Assembly: GCA_022605405.1 (NCBI GenBank)
Contig: JABYQQ010000009.1
Location: forward strand, 1,178,001 to 1,242,000
Length of the DNA: 64,000 nt
Direction of reading: 5' to 3'
Source of the DNA: Earliella scabrosa
Lineage: Eukaryota > Basidiomycota > Agaricomycetes > Polyporales > Polyporaceae
Both the position numbers and the translations under genes were made by a program. Shown piece after piece: positions 48,987 to 59,938 of this stretch. A model generated the notes under the pieces. It made no database searches. It had not been told where the DNA came from and saw nothing but the letters and a program-made list of their open reading frames with translations. Every line of letters begins with the position of its first letter. Positions within the stretch are counted from its first letter, which is position 1.

Positions 48987-51076
48987 ATGTCCCACTTCAT
49001 CGTGACTGGTCCTGTTGGTGGACAGACCGAGGGTGCTCCCGCTCCCAACCGCCTCGAAATCCATGACCTCGTCAAGAATGAAGAGATGTTCTCTCTTTAC
49101 ATTCAGGCCTTGGGTATGCCCTTCCAACTGTCACTCTCCCTAGTCTTACGTCTTTGAACAGATGCCATGTCGAAGACCTCCCAGGAAGAGTTGACTTCCT
49201 TCTTCCAGATTGGAGGCATTCACGGTCTTCCCTTCATCCCATGGTCAGGAGCTGGAGAGAGTGACCCTGCCGAAGAGACTGGGTACTGTACTCACGGCTC
49301 TGTCCTCTTCCCGACATGGCACCGGCCATACGTCGCGCTTTATGAGGTTCGTGCTTTTCTTCAGTGACCACGAGAGAGGTACGGTCGGCTTACATGACAA
49401 CAATCATTATCAGCAAATATTGCAGAAGCACGCGACAGATATCGCAGAGACCTATACAGTTGACAAGCCACGCTGGCAGAAGGCCGCCGCCGACCTCCGC
49501 CAGCCCTTCTGGGACTGGGCGAGGAACATGGTTCCACCCCCGGAGGTGATCTCCATGAGACAGGTCACCATTACGGGCCCCGATGGCAACAGGACTCGGG
49601 TCGACAACCCTCTCTTCCACTACCGCTTCCACCCAATCGACCCTTCGTTCCCGCGACCATACAGCAACTGGCCGTCTACGTTCAGGCATCCAACCACTTT
49701 TGGTCCCGACGCTGAAGACAATGTACGGGAATTGCAGAGGTATAGCTATGGTCTCTTCAATCCGTACTTGTTGCTCACACATCTAACAGGACGCTGCGAG
49801 CCGATCAGGCTGACGTCACCTCGAAGACGTATAACCTTTTGACTCGAGTGCACACCTGGCCTGCGTTCAGCAACCATGACGTCGGCGATGGCGGAAGCGC
49901 GAGCAACAGTCTGGAGGCGATTCACGACGGCATTCACGTCGCCGTCGGTGGAAATGGGCACATGAGTGACCCTGCGGTTGCTGGTTTCGACCCCATCTTC
50001 TTCCTCCATCACTGCAACGTTGACCGCCTTCTTGCACTCTGGTCTGCACTCAACCCTGGTGTCTGGGTGACCGAGTCTCGCGAAGACGACGGCACATTCA
50101 CCATCCCCATCGGCGCAGTGATTGACAAGGACACTGGTATGTGTTTGTACAGACTCTGCAGTGACGTGATAGCTGACACGTAGGCATTTCAGCGCTGACC
50201 CCATTCTGGGACACTCAGAGCACCTTCTGGACGTCGGCTAACTCGATCGGAGTGTCTCCGAGTCAGCTGGGGTACACCTACCCCGAGTTCAACGGTCTTG
50301 ATCTCGGCAACCAGGACGCCGTTCGAACTCGCATCGCACAGGTAGTCAACGACCTGTACGGACCTTCCCGCCGTGGCCGATCCATATTCACGCCCGTCAT
50401 GAACCTGGCCACCAGCGCACCACAAGCTGCGATGGCGAAGAGCTCCTCCCAGCCCTCCGGCGAGTCGGATGACGAGCCCGACGTTCCTGTCACCATCTCC
50501 GGCGGCGAAGGCGCAGCGCCGGGTGGCTACTGGGAATGGACGGCCCGCATCCGGTTCAAGAAGTACGCGCTCGGCTGCAGCTTCAGCGTCCTCCTCTTCC
50601 TTGGGGAGGTGCCGGAGGATCCGGCCGAGTGGCGCATGAGCCCAAACTACGCCGGAGCGCACCATGCGTTTGTGAACAGCGCCCCGCAGCGCTGCGCGAA
50701 CTGCCGCAGGCAGGCGGAGCTCGTCATCGAGGGCTTTGTGCACCTGAATGAGGCGATCGCGTCGCACTCAGGCTTGGGCACGTTTGACCCTGACGCCGTC
50801 AAGCCGTACCTCCAGGAGAACCTCCACTGGCGTGTCCAGAAGGTGAGCGGCGATGGTGACAATGCGTGCTGTATGCCTGGTTCTCACCACGTTGTCATGC
50901 AGGTGGACGGGACCGTAGTCGACCTCGACGATATTCAGTCGCTCGAAGTTTTCGTCGTGGCGACGCACGTCTCTCTCCCTCCTGGCGCAACTTTCCCTGT
51001 CCCGGAACACTGTATCTTCCACCGGGACGTCACCCAAGGCCAGCGCGGCGGTGCGCGCGATGATGACAATGCGTGA
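48987..51076 (+). CDS. Tyrosinase (polyphenol oxidase) with C-terminal lid domain
   Basis: A type-3 dicopper enzyme oxidising monophenols and diphenols to quinones, as in melanin synthesis. The start is [18 protein letters not shown] with no signal peptide, so it is probably intracellular. The CuA site has the first His in [11 protein letters not shown], then [15 protein letters not shown], whose Cys-x-His forms the thioether bridge in fungal tyrosinases. CuB has [11 protein letters not shown] (HxxxH) and [19 protein letters not shown]. The catalytic domain ends around VVNDLYG. A Ser/Glu linker ([14 protein letters not shown]) with a probable proteolytic activation site follows. The C-terminal domain begins [20 protein letters not shown] and contains CANC, the CxxC motif implicated in copper loading. 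It ends [16 protein letters not shown] with TGA at 51074-51076. Several short introns are present, the last after LHWRVQK. About 620 residues, normal for a pro-enzyme. A partial paralogue follows at once. Confidence 0.95.
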
Positions 51077-51325
51077 GGTGTCATTGCTACTGCGCACCTC
51101 CACTCCTTCTCCATACCAGTCTCCGTTGCTGTCGGATTGTGCAACGGACATGTCTGTAAAGTACTAGCCTGAGTCTCGGATGTACCATAGCGTCAAACTC
51201 TGTAACGAACGCTGAATGATGAAGTTGACGTCATGCGAACCGCCTCGTACAAATACATCGAGTAGTGTCCAAGCACCGTCCCCCAAACTCTACCTCCCTG
51301 TACCCCCAGGATTTTCCATTGCACG

Positions 51326-51849
51326 ATGTGGGAATGGTCCGTGCGCATTCGCGTCAAGCCACACGATGTCGGCTCCAGCTTCAGCGTCCCGATCCTCCTC
51401 GGAAAGGTCCCCGATGACCCGCACGAATGGAGAACATGTTCAGCATATGTCGGATCCCACAGCGTATTTGCCAATAGCCGCACCAGGCCCGAAGTGGTCA
51501 CGGAGGGCACCGTGCTGCTTCAGGAAGCTATTGCCGAGCGATCTGGCTTGGATGGATTCGAGCCGGATATCGTCAAACCTTGGTTGAAGGAGAATTTACA
51601 CTGGGGCGTCTTGAAGGTAAGTCAAGCCTGAGGTAGGAAAAGAGTGTGTTTCTAGTTGTACTGACGGCGGGATGTGCATCCGCTTAGCCAGGTGGAACGG
51701 AGGTCCCGGTAGAGGATGTTCCCTCTCTGGAAGTGACAGTTGTGGCCGTTCCCCTTACTTTCCCGCCGGACGCTGCCTTCCCGGTGCCAGGCCAGCCGGT
51801 GTATCATCCCGATGTCACTTCTGGACGCCCCGGTGGTGCGTGCACATAG
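51326..51849 (+). CDS. Orphan tyrosinase C-terminal domain (partial duplicate)
   Basis: Two exons (51326-51616 and 51688-51849, intron 71 bases, phase 0) encode about 150 residues clearly related to the C-terminal domain of the tyrosinase just upstream. Matching blocks are MWEWSVRIRVKPHDVGSSFS / [32 protein letters not shown] / [12 protein letters not shown], and DIVKPWLKENLHWGVLK / [17 protein letters not shown]. The tail blocks VPSLEVTVVAVPLTFPPDAA and DVTSGRPGGACT also match. The intron sits at the same place as in the parent, so this is a DNA-level duplication, not a retrocopy. There is no copper-site exon upstream. An 8-residue deletion removes the CxxC motif. The frame is open from ATG to TAG. 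It may be a stand-alone protein, or a remnant whose 5' part was lost; a further upstream exon via the CCCCCAG acceptor near 51308 is possible. Confidence 0.7.
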
Positions 51850-52500
51850 GTTGGCCAGCGAGTAGTCACAGTAAGCCAGATGGGGTACTCAGAGACACAA
51901 ACAAAGTGCTGACCTGCCACTAGCAGAATATCCGTGCCAGGGCGAGCTACAATGATACTTACATGGAAGATTTCAGATTCGAGAAGATCGGGTGATGACC
52001 TGTCCGATGTCGATTTTTGCGAGTTTTTGTACCTACAGTGTGCTGTTATATATAGTGTATCGAGACTCCGAGACTCCCAGCCTTCGTTGTCTCCTAAGGG
52101 CATTGTTGCTATCCAATAGACGAATTCGCCATAATTACTTAGAGGAAGACGTTCGAGAGCGGAACGAGCCAATGTGAAGATAACGACTACTAGTACTTAG
52201 TAGAGGATGTGCATCGCTTCGCCACATTAATGAGCATCAATCAAATGGGTGGCTTTCGAGGCGTGCGGTTGGCAGGAAAGGATGGTACCCACACTGGTGT
52301 GCGGATATTGTATTGCATGTCGGTGCTACTCCAAGTCGTGCACTCTATGTAATCCACTATGAATGATAACCTTGCATCCCGACGCCCTTGCATGTACCCA
52401 CGGTGCAAGCTGCTGTGGCAGTTGCAGTCAAGTTTCGCTCCTCTAGAAGGCGTTGCCCTTCTTCGCGCGTTTTAGCCATGCAGGGCACGCAGCCCCTACA
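51850..52500. other. Intergenic region, no supported gene
   Basis: An AT-richer stretch of about 650 bases between convergent genes. Several short frames show no domain. Confidence 0.6.
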
Positions 52501-53331
52501 TCATATCTCACCCTGCCGTCCAAGCTCTCGACAGTACGCAGTATGAGTGTCCCTCGAGACCCACGAGGGCTCTCCAGTCCGTCGGATCCACAACCGCCGG
52601 CCTGGGTGCGACGGCTGACGGTCGCCAGCACGCAGAGCGATCCACACACCACTGCAGTTGAGGACCCACATCTTGTAGCGCAGGGTCTGGTCGTGGTGGA
52701 CGAAGATGTCGTCAACGTCGGCGCGAAGAGCAGCGGGCGGGCTGGGGAGAGCGAACGGACCACACGTGCGGTACCACACCGTCACCGCGCCCCCGCGCCC
52801 CCGCGGCTGTCGCGAGATGCGATACCAGCCCCACCCAGTCTCAGCCGTGAACGCGTCGAGGGTGAGGTGCGTGGCAATGATCCTGGGTGGCACGCCATGG
52901 GCTGGCCAAGGGATAGGTTTGCCAGGCTCTAGGAGCCCGCAGACGTCGTGGTAGGTGATGTAGGTCTGCGAGCGGGGGATGTAGAACCAGTTCGTGGGGT
53001 ACTCCTGAACGGAGGAGTCGTGCTCTGGGATAGAGAGAGGGGAGGGCATCCCGCTGGAGTGAATGGTGCCTACGATAGCGGCAGGCGCGACCTCAGGAGA
53101 GACAGTCTGCATATGTGTCACGCTTGAAAGTGTCTGCGCAGTGGACGTTGACGCACTGGACCCCTCTGCCTCTGCGTCCCGAATCGACCGAAGGGGGGTT
53201 GTACGTCTGGTATGAGATGCAGTCCGCAATGATTGGGGCAGGTCAGCTGCCGATGATTTCGTTTGAAAGCGAGGTACGGTGCGATGCTTTCCATGCGTTG
53301 TTTCAATATTAGCTGCGTTCCTCTTAGTCAT
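52501..53331 (-). CDS. Hypothetical protein, 276 codons
   Basis: I do not recognise this protein. One uninterrupted frame runs from MTKRNAANIETTHGKHR (ATG 53331-53329) to TGA at 52503-52501. The first 110 residues are Ser/Thr-rich and basic, probably disordered. From EYPTNWFYIPRSQTYITYHD onward the sequence is Trp/Tyr-rich and looks folded (GWGWYRISRQPRGRG, VTVWYRTCGPFAL, VDDIFVHHDQTLRYKMWVLN, LWIRRTGEPSWVSRDTHTAY). Upstream frames at 53324-53612, including MSATTSRSRRSGSPAA at 53553, could be a 5' exon, but I could not find an in-frame splice. There are no membrane segments or signal peptide. The composition argues for a real gene, but homology is untested. Confidence 0.5.
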   Translation of the reverse strand: MTKRNAANIETTHGKHRTVPRFQTKSSAADLPQSLRTASHTRRTTPLRSIRDAEAEGSSASTSTAQTLSSVTHMQTVSPEVAPAAIVGTIHSSGMPSPLSIPEHDSSVQEYPTNWFYIPRSQTYITYHDVCGLLEPGKPIPWPAHGVPPRIIATHLTLDAFTAETGWGWYRISRQPRGRGGAVTVWYRTCGPFALPSPPAALRADVDDIFVHHDQTLRYKMWVLNCSGVWIALRAGDRQPSHPGRRLWIRRTGEPSWVSRDTHTAYCRELGRQGEI

Positions 53332-53959
53332 ACTCGCAGGCCTGTTGTGTGCTGTTGGCCACCGTCAAAACGTGCCAGAGGAGAGCACGGGTGACATAGT
53401 AAATGCTCACCTGCTCGTACCCGGGAACGAGCTCTATGTCCATGGTTGCGATTGAGCTCCACCATTTGCGATCCAGACACAGAGACGTACTGAGTAGGTG
53501 TATCACCTGCAGCGGGAGACCCGCTACGTCGACTTCGAGACGTAGTCGCTGACATCTTGATTCTTGAATAAACGGATTCGCTGCAGCTGTAGTGAGCCAG
53601 AGCAACGAACACGTAAGTAGCTCAGGTTCTCACAAAGCCACAAGCTCAGAGTGACAGAGTTGGGGGGAAACCTGGGGAAACTCGAACGTCAACGTTGATC
53701 AGGCGGCTGATTAGCCTGCCGCAGCTTCCCACAGTCATTTCAGTTGATGCGCACGGATAAATTGAACTCTACCAAATTCTTCCATCACGCTACTTGTTGA
53801 GGTCACGCAACTGGCAGGGAGCAGGCTCTCGAGGGTTTGCAACTTCGTCTTCATCTGCTTTCGGATGCTTATAGTATTATGTCCAGCCTTCCATGAACAG
53901 GGCATATGGAGCGACAAGCACCACCCGCATTTGTGTGCAAATGTCCAGGGAGTCCTATC
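53332..53959. other. Possible 5' exon region and 3' flank of the PAXBP1-like gene
   Basis: It contains short minus-strand frames that could belong to the hypothetical gene downstream, with donor/acceptor-like sites GTGAGC near 53412 and CAACAG near 53345. None gives an in-frame join. Nothing else is seen. Confidence 0.4.
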
Positions 53960-56900
53960 TTATGCGGAACGGAACTGCTGAAGGGCCTGAGGCACAAGCT
54001 CAGCAGGGAGCACTTGGGACACCTACAACAGGAACGCGGCACCTGTCAGCACTTGTCGCCCTACAGCGTGCAAACCTCCATCCTACCTTCCCCATCATCT
54101 CTTCTCCGCCGACTTCCCACCCGCTCTCGGCAACAGGGAGCATATTCGAACTGACGAGCTTCGTCGCAAGCGCTCCGAGCCCGTAGCGGTCCCCTGCGTA
54201 CTTCCGCCACTGGAGCAGGTTGCGCAGAAGCTTGTACCGCCGCGCAAGGAACCGGCGGCGCGCGGGGATCGCGGCCGGGTCGAACCGCGGCTGGTTGAGC
54301 TCGAGGAAGGGCACGAGCGTCGACTCGGTCGTCGAGACCGCAGCACTGAACACCGTGTGGACGGACTTGAGCAGCAACTGGACAACAATACTCTCACTGT
54401 CAGTATCCTGTTTCCGCACTGAACGCTAACAGCGCTGGGAAGGGGGAGAACGCTGGGGTGACAGGGACAGGAGATAGCGCACCTCAAATTTCTGGTTTTG
54501 CCTGTCGACCGAAACCTCGATCTCCTCCGTCAGGTCGATTAGCCGCCTAATATCAGTGGCCGAGTACGGGTCGAGCCCGCCGTTCTCAATGATGCGGCAG
54601 AAGCGCGGAATAAGGGCAGTGGTGATCATCGCCGAGACGAGATCGCCGTCGGGCCCCAGCTCGGACTCGTCTTCGTCCTCGTCGGGGTTGGCTGGGCGCG
54701 AATACGCGTACAGGGACTTGTACCAGCTGAATGAGTCGAGGGTCCTGGGGCGCTGGATACACTCTCCCTGGTTAACGTCGCGCGTTCCAACACAATACAC
54801 GACATGGGCGGGAACTCGTACCTCGAGAGGGTTCCATCCCAAGACCTCCAGCCGGACCCAGAACTCCCACGCTCCGACCATCCCGAGCCCGCCCCACGCG
54901 CCGGTATAGATGTCGCCAAACTTGTCGCGCCACTCCCCGAACCACTTTGCGAGCCCGAGCATCGGTTCGCGGAACTCGGCCGCCTTGACGTCCGCCATGA
55001 GCTCCTTGCCGTCCGCGAGGACCTTCCCGACGGCCGTGCGATAGTCGTCCGCGTCCGCGGGCGGGAGCGAGCCATCAGTTGAATATCCCTCTTCCTCGTC
55101 GGGTTGCTTCTGGTTGGTGGCGCGACGCCGCATACGCCGAGCCTCGCGCGCTGCAGTACGGTTGGCGCGCGCGGTGGGCGAATTGGCGGATGGGATAACA
55201 CGCCCGAGTTCGTCCACCTCGTCATCTCTAGGCTGGAAGGAAGGCGGGAGACCCAGGAAGAGAGCAAGGTCATCTGCGTCCTCAGCGTTGCGCCGCTGGG
55301 CGATCATGTCTGCGCGTTCCTTCATGAGGGAGATATGCTCTTCCTCAAGCTTCTCGAGCGGCGGGAACTGGCACAAGCACGGACGGAAGCAACTGTTAGG
55401 AGGCGAACGATGGTGAGGGTATCACGATGATCCATCCAGCTCACCTTTTCGTCTAGGAACGTGGCCACACTCTCGACCCATTCACGGAAAGCAGTGAACC
55501 AACTGCGCTTCTCTTCTGCTTTAGCAATCATTTCACGCATTTCCTTCTCGCGCGCTTCAAGCAAGCGTTGCTCTTCGCCGAGCTTCGACAGCGCCGTTGA
55601 GTGTTCAGCGTGTGAGGTTGTTAGCTCACTCATGGACTGCGTCAGTCGCGCGATCGCGGCGCCCATTGTAGGAATGGGCGTTACGGGTGGTACTATGATC
55701 GTGTCAGATTCGTGGGTTGTTAGGTAGATAGACTGGCGAACGTACTGGGAGCAGGCTTGTATGTTGGCTTTGGTGCTGGTTCAGCAGATTCCGGACGCAG
55801 GCCACCACGGCGCAGCTGTTCTTGTTCCCATTCTCTTGTCTCCTCATCTTCTTCCTCACTGCAGAGTCTCAGAGTCATTCAGGCTGTAAATTACGAGGTA
55901 CCCACGCGTCCACGATCATCTCGGTCATTTCTTCGCGACGCTTCTGCGCTTCTTTCTTTCGTGACTTCTTCCCAAGAGCAATCCTCTCCTGAGCGCTGGT
56001 ATACTCGGCGAACTCTGTGAACCGTTATTCAGTAAGTGACTTCCAGGGTAATCTGTACGGAAACATATGAACTAACCGTCATCCGCGTCTCCCAATTCAT
56101 CCTCTTCCCTCATCAATCTGCTTTCAGGATGTGGCCCTTTTGAGTAGTCGTCCCGCTTGGTCAAAGACAATGAGATGTAGTCCTCGCCGGGTTTGCTCGC
56201 GCGAAGACGCTCCCGCTTCTGTTTGGCCGCAAGGATGGACGATGCAGACGGTATTGCGGTCTCTCCTGTGTCTTCATCTGAAGGCGAATCATGAGCTGAC
56301 GGCCGAGGGGAAGGACTCGCGAGGACATACCCGCAATACTGCTGAGGGCAGACAACTGGGCAGGGGAGTCGATATCCATGGATATATCTGCATCATACGA
56401 CTCCCCTGCTGGGAGAGGAGGTCGAGCGGAAGGAGTGCTTGCCTTGAGTTGCGACAGGTACGCAGCATCGTAGGTCGGCCCAGTGGACTGTGGTGTGATG
56501 GTCGACTCCAAGTTCACACTGGCAATGTCCGGACGGTCAGTCGACCAATTACCCACTGTTAGGGCCCACAGGTGGCCCGTGCTCGCGCTTCCACGTACCC
56601 TAGAACGCTTTAGCACGCGATGATGACTTGAACCAGGGATTTCATTATGATAGCGTAGCGTACTAGCGTACATGGGAGCTCGAGCACAAAGGCCGCCCGG
56701 TGGGTTGTGGTAATGACCGCGTACCCAGGTGCCGCCTTTCCCAGTTTCAACTTTTTGCTCAAGTTGGACTTCTTCAATTGAAATACCTCCCCGTCGCCCT
56801 CCTGTACGCAGGAGCACCCGTCAGAAGTTACTGGTGCAAGGGAACTTGACATCTCACCTCCTCGTCTCCACCGAAACTGAGCGTGGACTTGGCCTTTGTA

Positions 56901-57058
56901 CGCGTCTTCTTCTTCAGCTTCGCAGCGAGAACACTTGGTGGCTCCTCGGTCTCCGCTCCCTCAGTGGTCGGTGCGGTGTCCTCATCTGGCGTAGAGACGC
57001 GTGCGCGCTGTGTGTGTTTTGACTTCGTCCGTTTGAACATTACCGGGAGTTCAGCCAT
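53960..57058 (-). CDS. PAXBP1: PAXBP1/GCFC-Ntr2 domain protein (spliceosome disassembly factor)
   Basis: Homologue of human PAXBP1/GCFC2 and fungal Ntr2-type proteins, which act with Prp43-class helicases in disassembling intron-lariat spliceosomes in the nucleus. The start is MAELPVMFKRTKSKHTQRAR (ATG 57058-57056). A basic, Lys-rich head follows (KLKKKTRTKAKSTLSFGGDE, then LKKSNLSKKLKLGK). The Ntr2 signature GPTYDAAYLSQLKASTPSAR is near 56430-56480. SASSILAAKQKRERLRASK, EDYISLSL and RLMREEDELGD come next. The middle is a long coiled coil (HSTALSKLGEEQRLLEAREK and EKEMREMIAKAEEKRSWF). The GCFC half contains PMLGLAKWFGEWRDKFGDIY, WEFWVRLEVLGWNPLE, LIPRFCRIIENGGLDPYSAT and WRKYAGDRYGLGALATKLVS. 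It ends LVPQALQQFRSA with TAA at 53962-53960. No break was seen. It is divergent from the Rad60-like gene. Confidence 0.88.
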
Positions 57059-57274
57059 CTTTCCGGACGAGCGGTTTCAGTCAGAAGGACAGAGGGCAGC
57101 CAAGCAGTCAGATATATGCGGGCAAGAGAGACAGAGTGGATGGATCTGGGAGGATGCTGGCCAAAGGATAGAGACCAGGCCTCCATAGTCAGAATAGACG
57201 CCGGAGCACGTGGAAGAACAAAACCCCGCGAAAGTCAAGTGTTTCCCACGCCCGGACTTTGCCTTTTCACCGCG
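57059..57274. promoter_or_regulatory. Short divergent promoter
   Basis: 216 bases separate the start codons of the PAXBP1-like (minus) and Rad60-like (plus) genes. No TATA box is obvious in either direction. The region must serve both transcripts. Confidence 0.6.
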
Positions 57275-59059
57275 ATGTCCTCCACGACGCGTCCCAAACC
57301 TCGACCTGTAGCGCGTCGCGCGCGCGCGCCATCTGCCGTCCCCGACGTCCCTGCCTCTTCTTCGCCTGGCCCCTCTTCTGCGACGGCCACCCAACAGGCA
57401 ACGACAGTTCCAGCACTACCTAGCATCGAAGATGAAGACGCCCTCTTCCTCCGAAACCGGCAACGTACCGCGCAAGCATGGAAGGAGATTAGCAAGATGA
57501 ACGAAGGTGCGTCAACCGCGCGCATCCAAGTGAGTTCACCCTGTATATGTTGAGACAACGTAGAGCGGGAGTCGCGGAAGCGCAAGTCGAGCTCCTCAGA
57601 TGGTTCGGACGATGGAGGGCCCTCTCCCCGGTCGCGTAACCGGAAGCGCAGGGTCTCGAAGAAGAAGGACGGTGTTTTGCCGGACTGGACGAAGAAGAGA
57701 CCCGCTGATATTGTGTGAGTGTATTGAGCAGGAAAGCCCTTTCTGAGGACGCGCATATGTGTCGTGCCATGTAGCTTCGGCGCTGCATCTCCTACCCTAG
57801 TCATCTTGCCTGAACTCTGACATCGCGCATACAGCCTATCCTCAGACTCCGAAGACGACATCATCATTGAAACCAAGGCGCAGTCAAAGTCGACGGGTGG
57901 TGGCAAAGGGTCGTCCCCTCAGCCCAGGAATGAGAGTGCCAGGAGTCGCTCAATCACCCCTCCACCTGCATTGCCCCAATATGCTATCCAGCGAGCGCGC
58001 GAAGCTGTGCAGTGCGTTTTATATATGCATATATCCGACCCTCAACGCGCGCGTACTCACACATCTCCAGGCAGCTTGTAGGGGACCGCCCTCGCGCCCC
58101 CTCTCCAACCGACTTTGTGGATGACTCCGTGGACAATATCGAATTGGACCCGGAATTGGCATCGATTGCCCGGAAAGTCCAGTCCGAAGCTTTGCGCGGT
58201 GGCACGCCTGCCGTGGAGGACATAGGTGGTCCTGAGGATGTCAACATTCGGATTGCATGGAAACCGCACCCTTTGGATCCCAATGGCCGCGCAGACATCT
58301 GGGCCGCCAAACAGAAACGAGTGCGTATTTTTGGTATTCTCTCATGCACACACTCATGTTTTGGTTGCAGCACACCAACTTCCATGCGCTCTTTGCTGAG
58401 GTCGCAGACCTTGCGAGCATCAAGTCCGACAATCTCGTCGTGTGCTACGATGGCAAGCGAGTGTTTCCTTCGTCCAATCCGCACAGCATCGGTATTTGGG
58501 CCGAAGCAGAACTAGGTATGTATGACGTACACAGTGGCCGCGTACAGATACAGACACTCATCGTCGAACTACAGAGGCCTATGACAAAGTGACATACCAA
58601 TACCTCCAAGAGCACAAGCGGATGCGTTCGCCCTCCGTGGCGCCATTCCTAGGTGCTGACCCATCACGGAGGTCTCCCTCACGCACTCGTTCGCCATCTA
58701 TCGAGCTACTGTCGGATTCGGACAACGAACCACCAGCCTCAGCGCCCTCTCAAGGCGACGAGGAAGAATCTAATACCTTCCATCTCACTGTTCGCTCAGC
58801 AAGGACAAACAAGGACATCTCACTCCTTGTGCGACCGTCGACCAAGTGCGGCGCCATCGTCCGTGCGTTCCTCAAGAAAGCCGGGCTGGAAGCCGAGTAC
58901 CCGGTGGACGCCGGCCCGCAGAAAGGTCGTGTCCGCGGGAAAGCGGCGCCGGCGAAGGCTCCTGCACTCAGTGTCGATGGTGACAAGATGGACCCAGAGA
59001 CTGAGATTGGCGAAGCAGACCTGGAGGACGGAGACTTGGTCGAAGTCGTCGGTTTGTGA
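57275..59059 (+). CDS. rad60: Rad60/NIP45-family protein with two SUMO-like domains
   Basis: Homologue of fission yeast Rad60, budding yeast Esc2 and human NIP45: SUMO-mimicking adaptors acting with the SUMO machinery and Smc5/6 in genome stability. The start is MSSTTRPKPRPVARRARAPS (ATG 57275). The first third is disordered and rich in Ser, Pro and Arg, with KRKSSSSDGSDDGG and IVLSSDSEDDIIIE; the latter (hydrophobic core plus acidic Ser) resembles a SUMO-interacting motif. The first SUMO-like domain spans VNIRIAWKPHPLDPNGRADI to SDNLVVCYDGKRVFPSSNPH. A second linker has SPSIELLSDSDNEPP, again SIM-like. The second SUMO-like domain starts FHLTVRSARTNKDISLLVRP and ends MDPETEIGEADLEDGDLVEV, the typical SUMO C-terminal strand without a diglycine. 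TGA is at 59057-59059. About 470 residues in several exons, intact. Confidence 0.88.
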
Positions 59060-59461
59060 TGAGCATGTTGGTTCAAGATACGGTATTGTACATTCATCGC
59101 GCTGTCGACCAGCTATTACTTATCAGTACCTCATATCCACGATCGCTGTTGTGTCGTGCTTCTTGATGCTACGCTAGACCATCCTAATCAGGGACTCTTT
59201 ATGTACTTCTCTGGAACTGGGATACATGTCTCGTTGGTTTCATGCGGCGCCTGGAATAGCATTCCTACTACGTTCCCCAATCAATACACCTTTCTTTCCA
59301 GTCTCACCCCGCTCTCATCCAGATTCGTTCGAACGAACCTCTACCCACGTTGAGGCAGCAAATCGTTATCGAAGCCCTCTGTGTGGTATTCAGCCAACCT
59401 CGTACGGATACCAGCTAGCGACGTGCACCCACATGATCCAATAGAACGAGCTTGCGCCTGG
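59060..59461. other. Convergent 3' flanks, no supported gene
   Basis: About 400 bases between the Rad60-like gene and the first secreted cysteine-rich gene. Nothing beyond short chance frames. Confidence 0.6.
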
Positions 59462-59938
59462 CTAGTCTGGGAATATGAAGCCTCCCAACGGGGACTGGAG
59501 GTTGAAGCACATGTTCACAGTCCGAAGCCCGCCCAGCTCCGACTCCGGGCAACCGGCGGGTCCGATGAGGATTGGGAACCCCAGGTCGGCGCCGCTGGGC
59601 TGGTTGATCGCGAAGGACATGAAAGGAATGGTGTCGATGCATACACCCCGAGGGATTGTTTCGAGATCGAAGAACTGGCACTCCCCCAGCGCCTGAATGC
59701 AGTCGATGGAGCTGCAGGTCTCGAAGAACACGTTCGACATGGAGGTCGTTCGTTCGCTCTCGGTGACGGGGTGGGTGCCGTTGGTCTCGGATTGGACAGT
59801 GGGATGTGTGGGGACGCCCTTGGAGTTGGTGATGGGGGATGCGCTTGGGGTGAACGCTGGGGAAGTGGCTAAGGCGAGCACGAGAGATGGGGTACGGGAG
59901 AGGAGGAGGAAAGTGGCGGCGGCGGCGGCGACGAACAT
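59462..59938 (-). CDS. Small secreted cysteine-rich protein, tandem copy A
   Basis: A single-exon frame of 158 residues from MFVAAAAATFLLLSRTP (ATG 59938-59936) to TAG at 59464-59462. The N-terminus is a hydrophobic signal peptide ending near VLALATS. A Ser/Thr/Pro-rich spacer with a possible N-glycosylation site (NGT) follows. The C-terminal domain has six cysteines in the order C-x4-C-x6-C-x12-C-x29-C-x13-C. It includes MSFAINQPSGADLGFP, ILIGPAGC and a closing GGFIFPD. I do not recognise the family. The neighbour at 60642-61109 shares the cysteine spacing and the FPxxxGPAGC motif, so they are paralogues. An even number of cysteines suggests three disulphides, which is inference. An upstream in-frame Met at 60064 would bury the signal peptide, so the later start is preferred. 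Confidence 0.75.
   Translation of the reverse strand: MFVAAAAATFLLLSRTPSLVLALATSPAFTPSASPITNSKGVPTHPTVQSETNGTHPVTESERTTSMSNVFFETCSSIDCIQALGECQFFDLETIPRGVCIDTIPFMSFAINQPSGADLGFPILIGPAGCPESELGGLRTVNMCFNLQSPLGGFIFPD

Noticed and set aside
56610..56650. GGTTCAAGTC on the minus strand, resembling a tRNA T-loop
   Set aside because: The flanking bases do not form a T stem, no A/B-box arrangement or acceptor stem is present, and it lies inside the PAXBP1-like gene.
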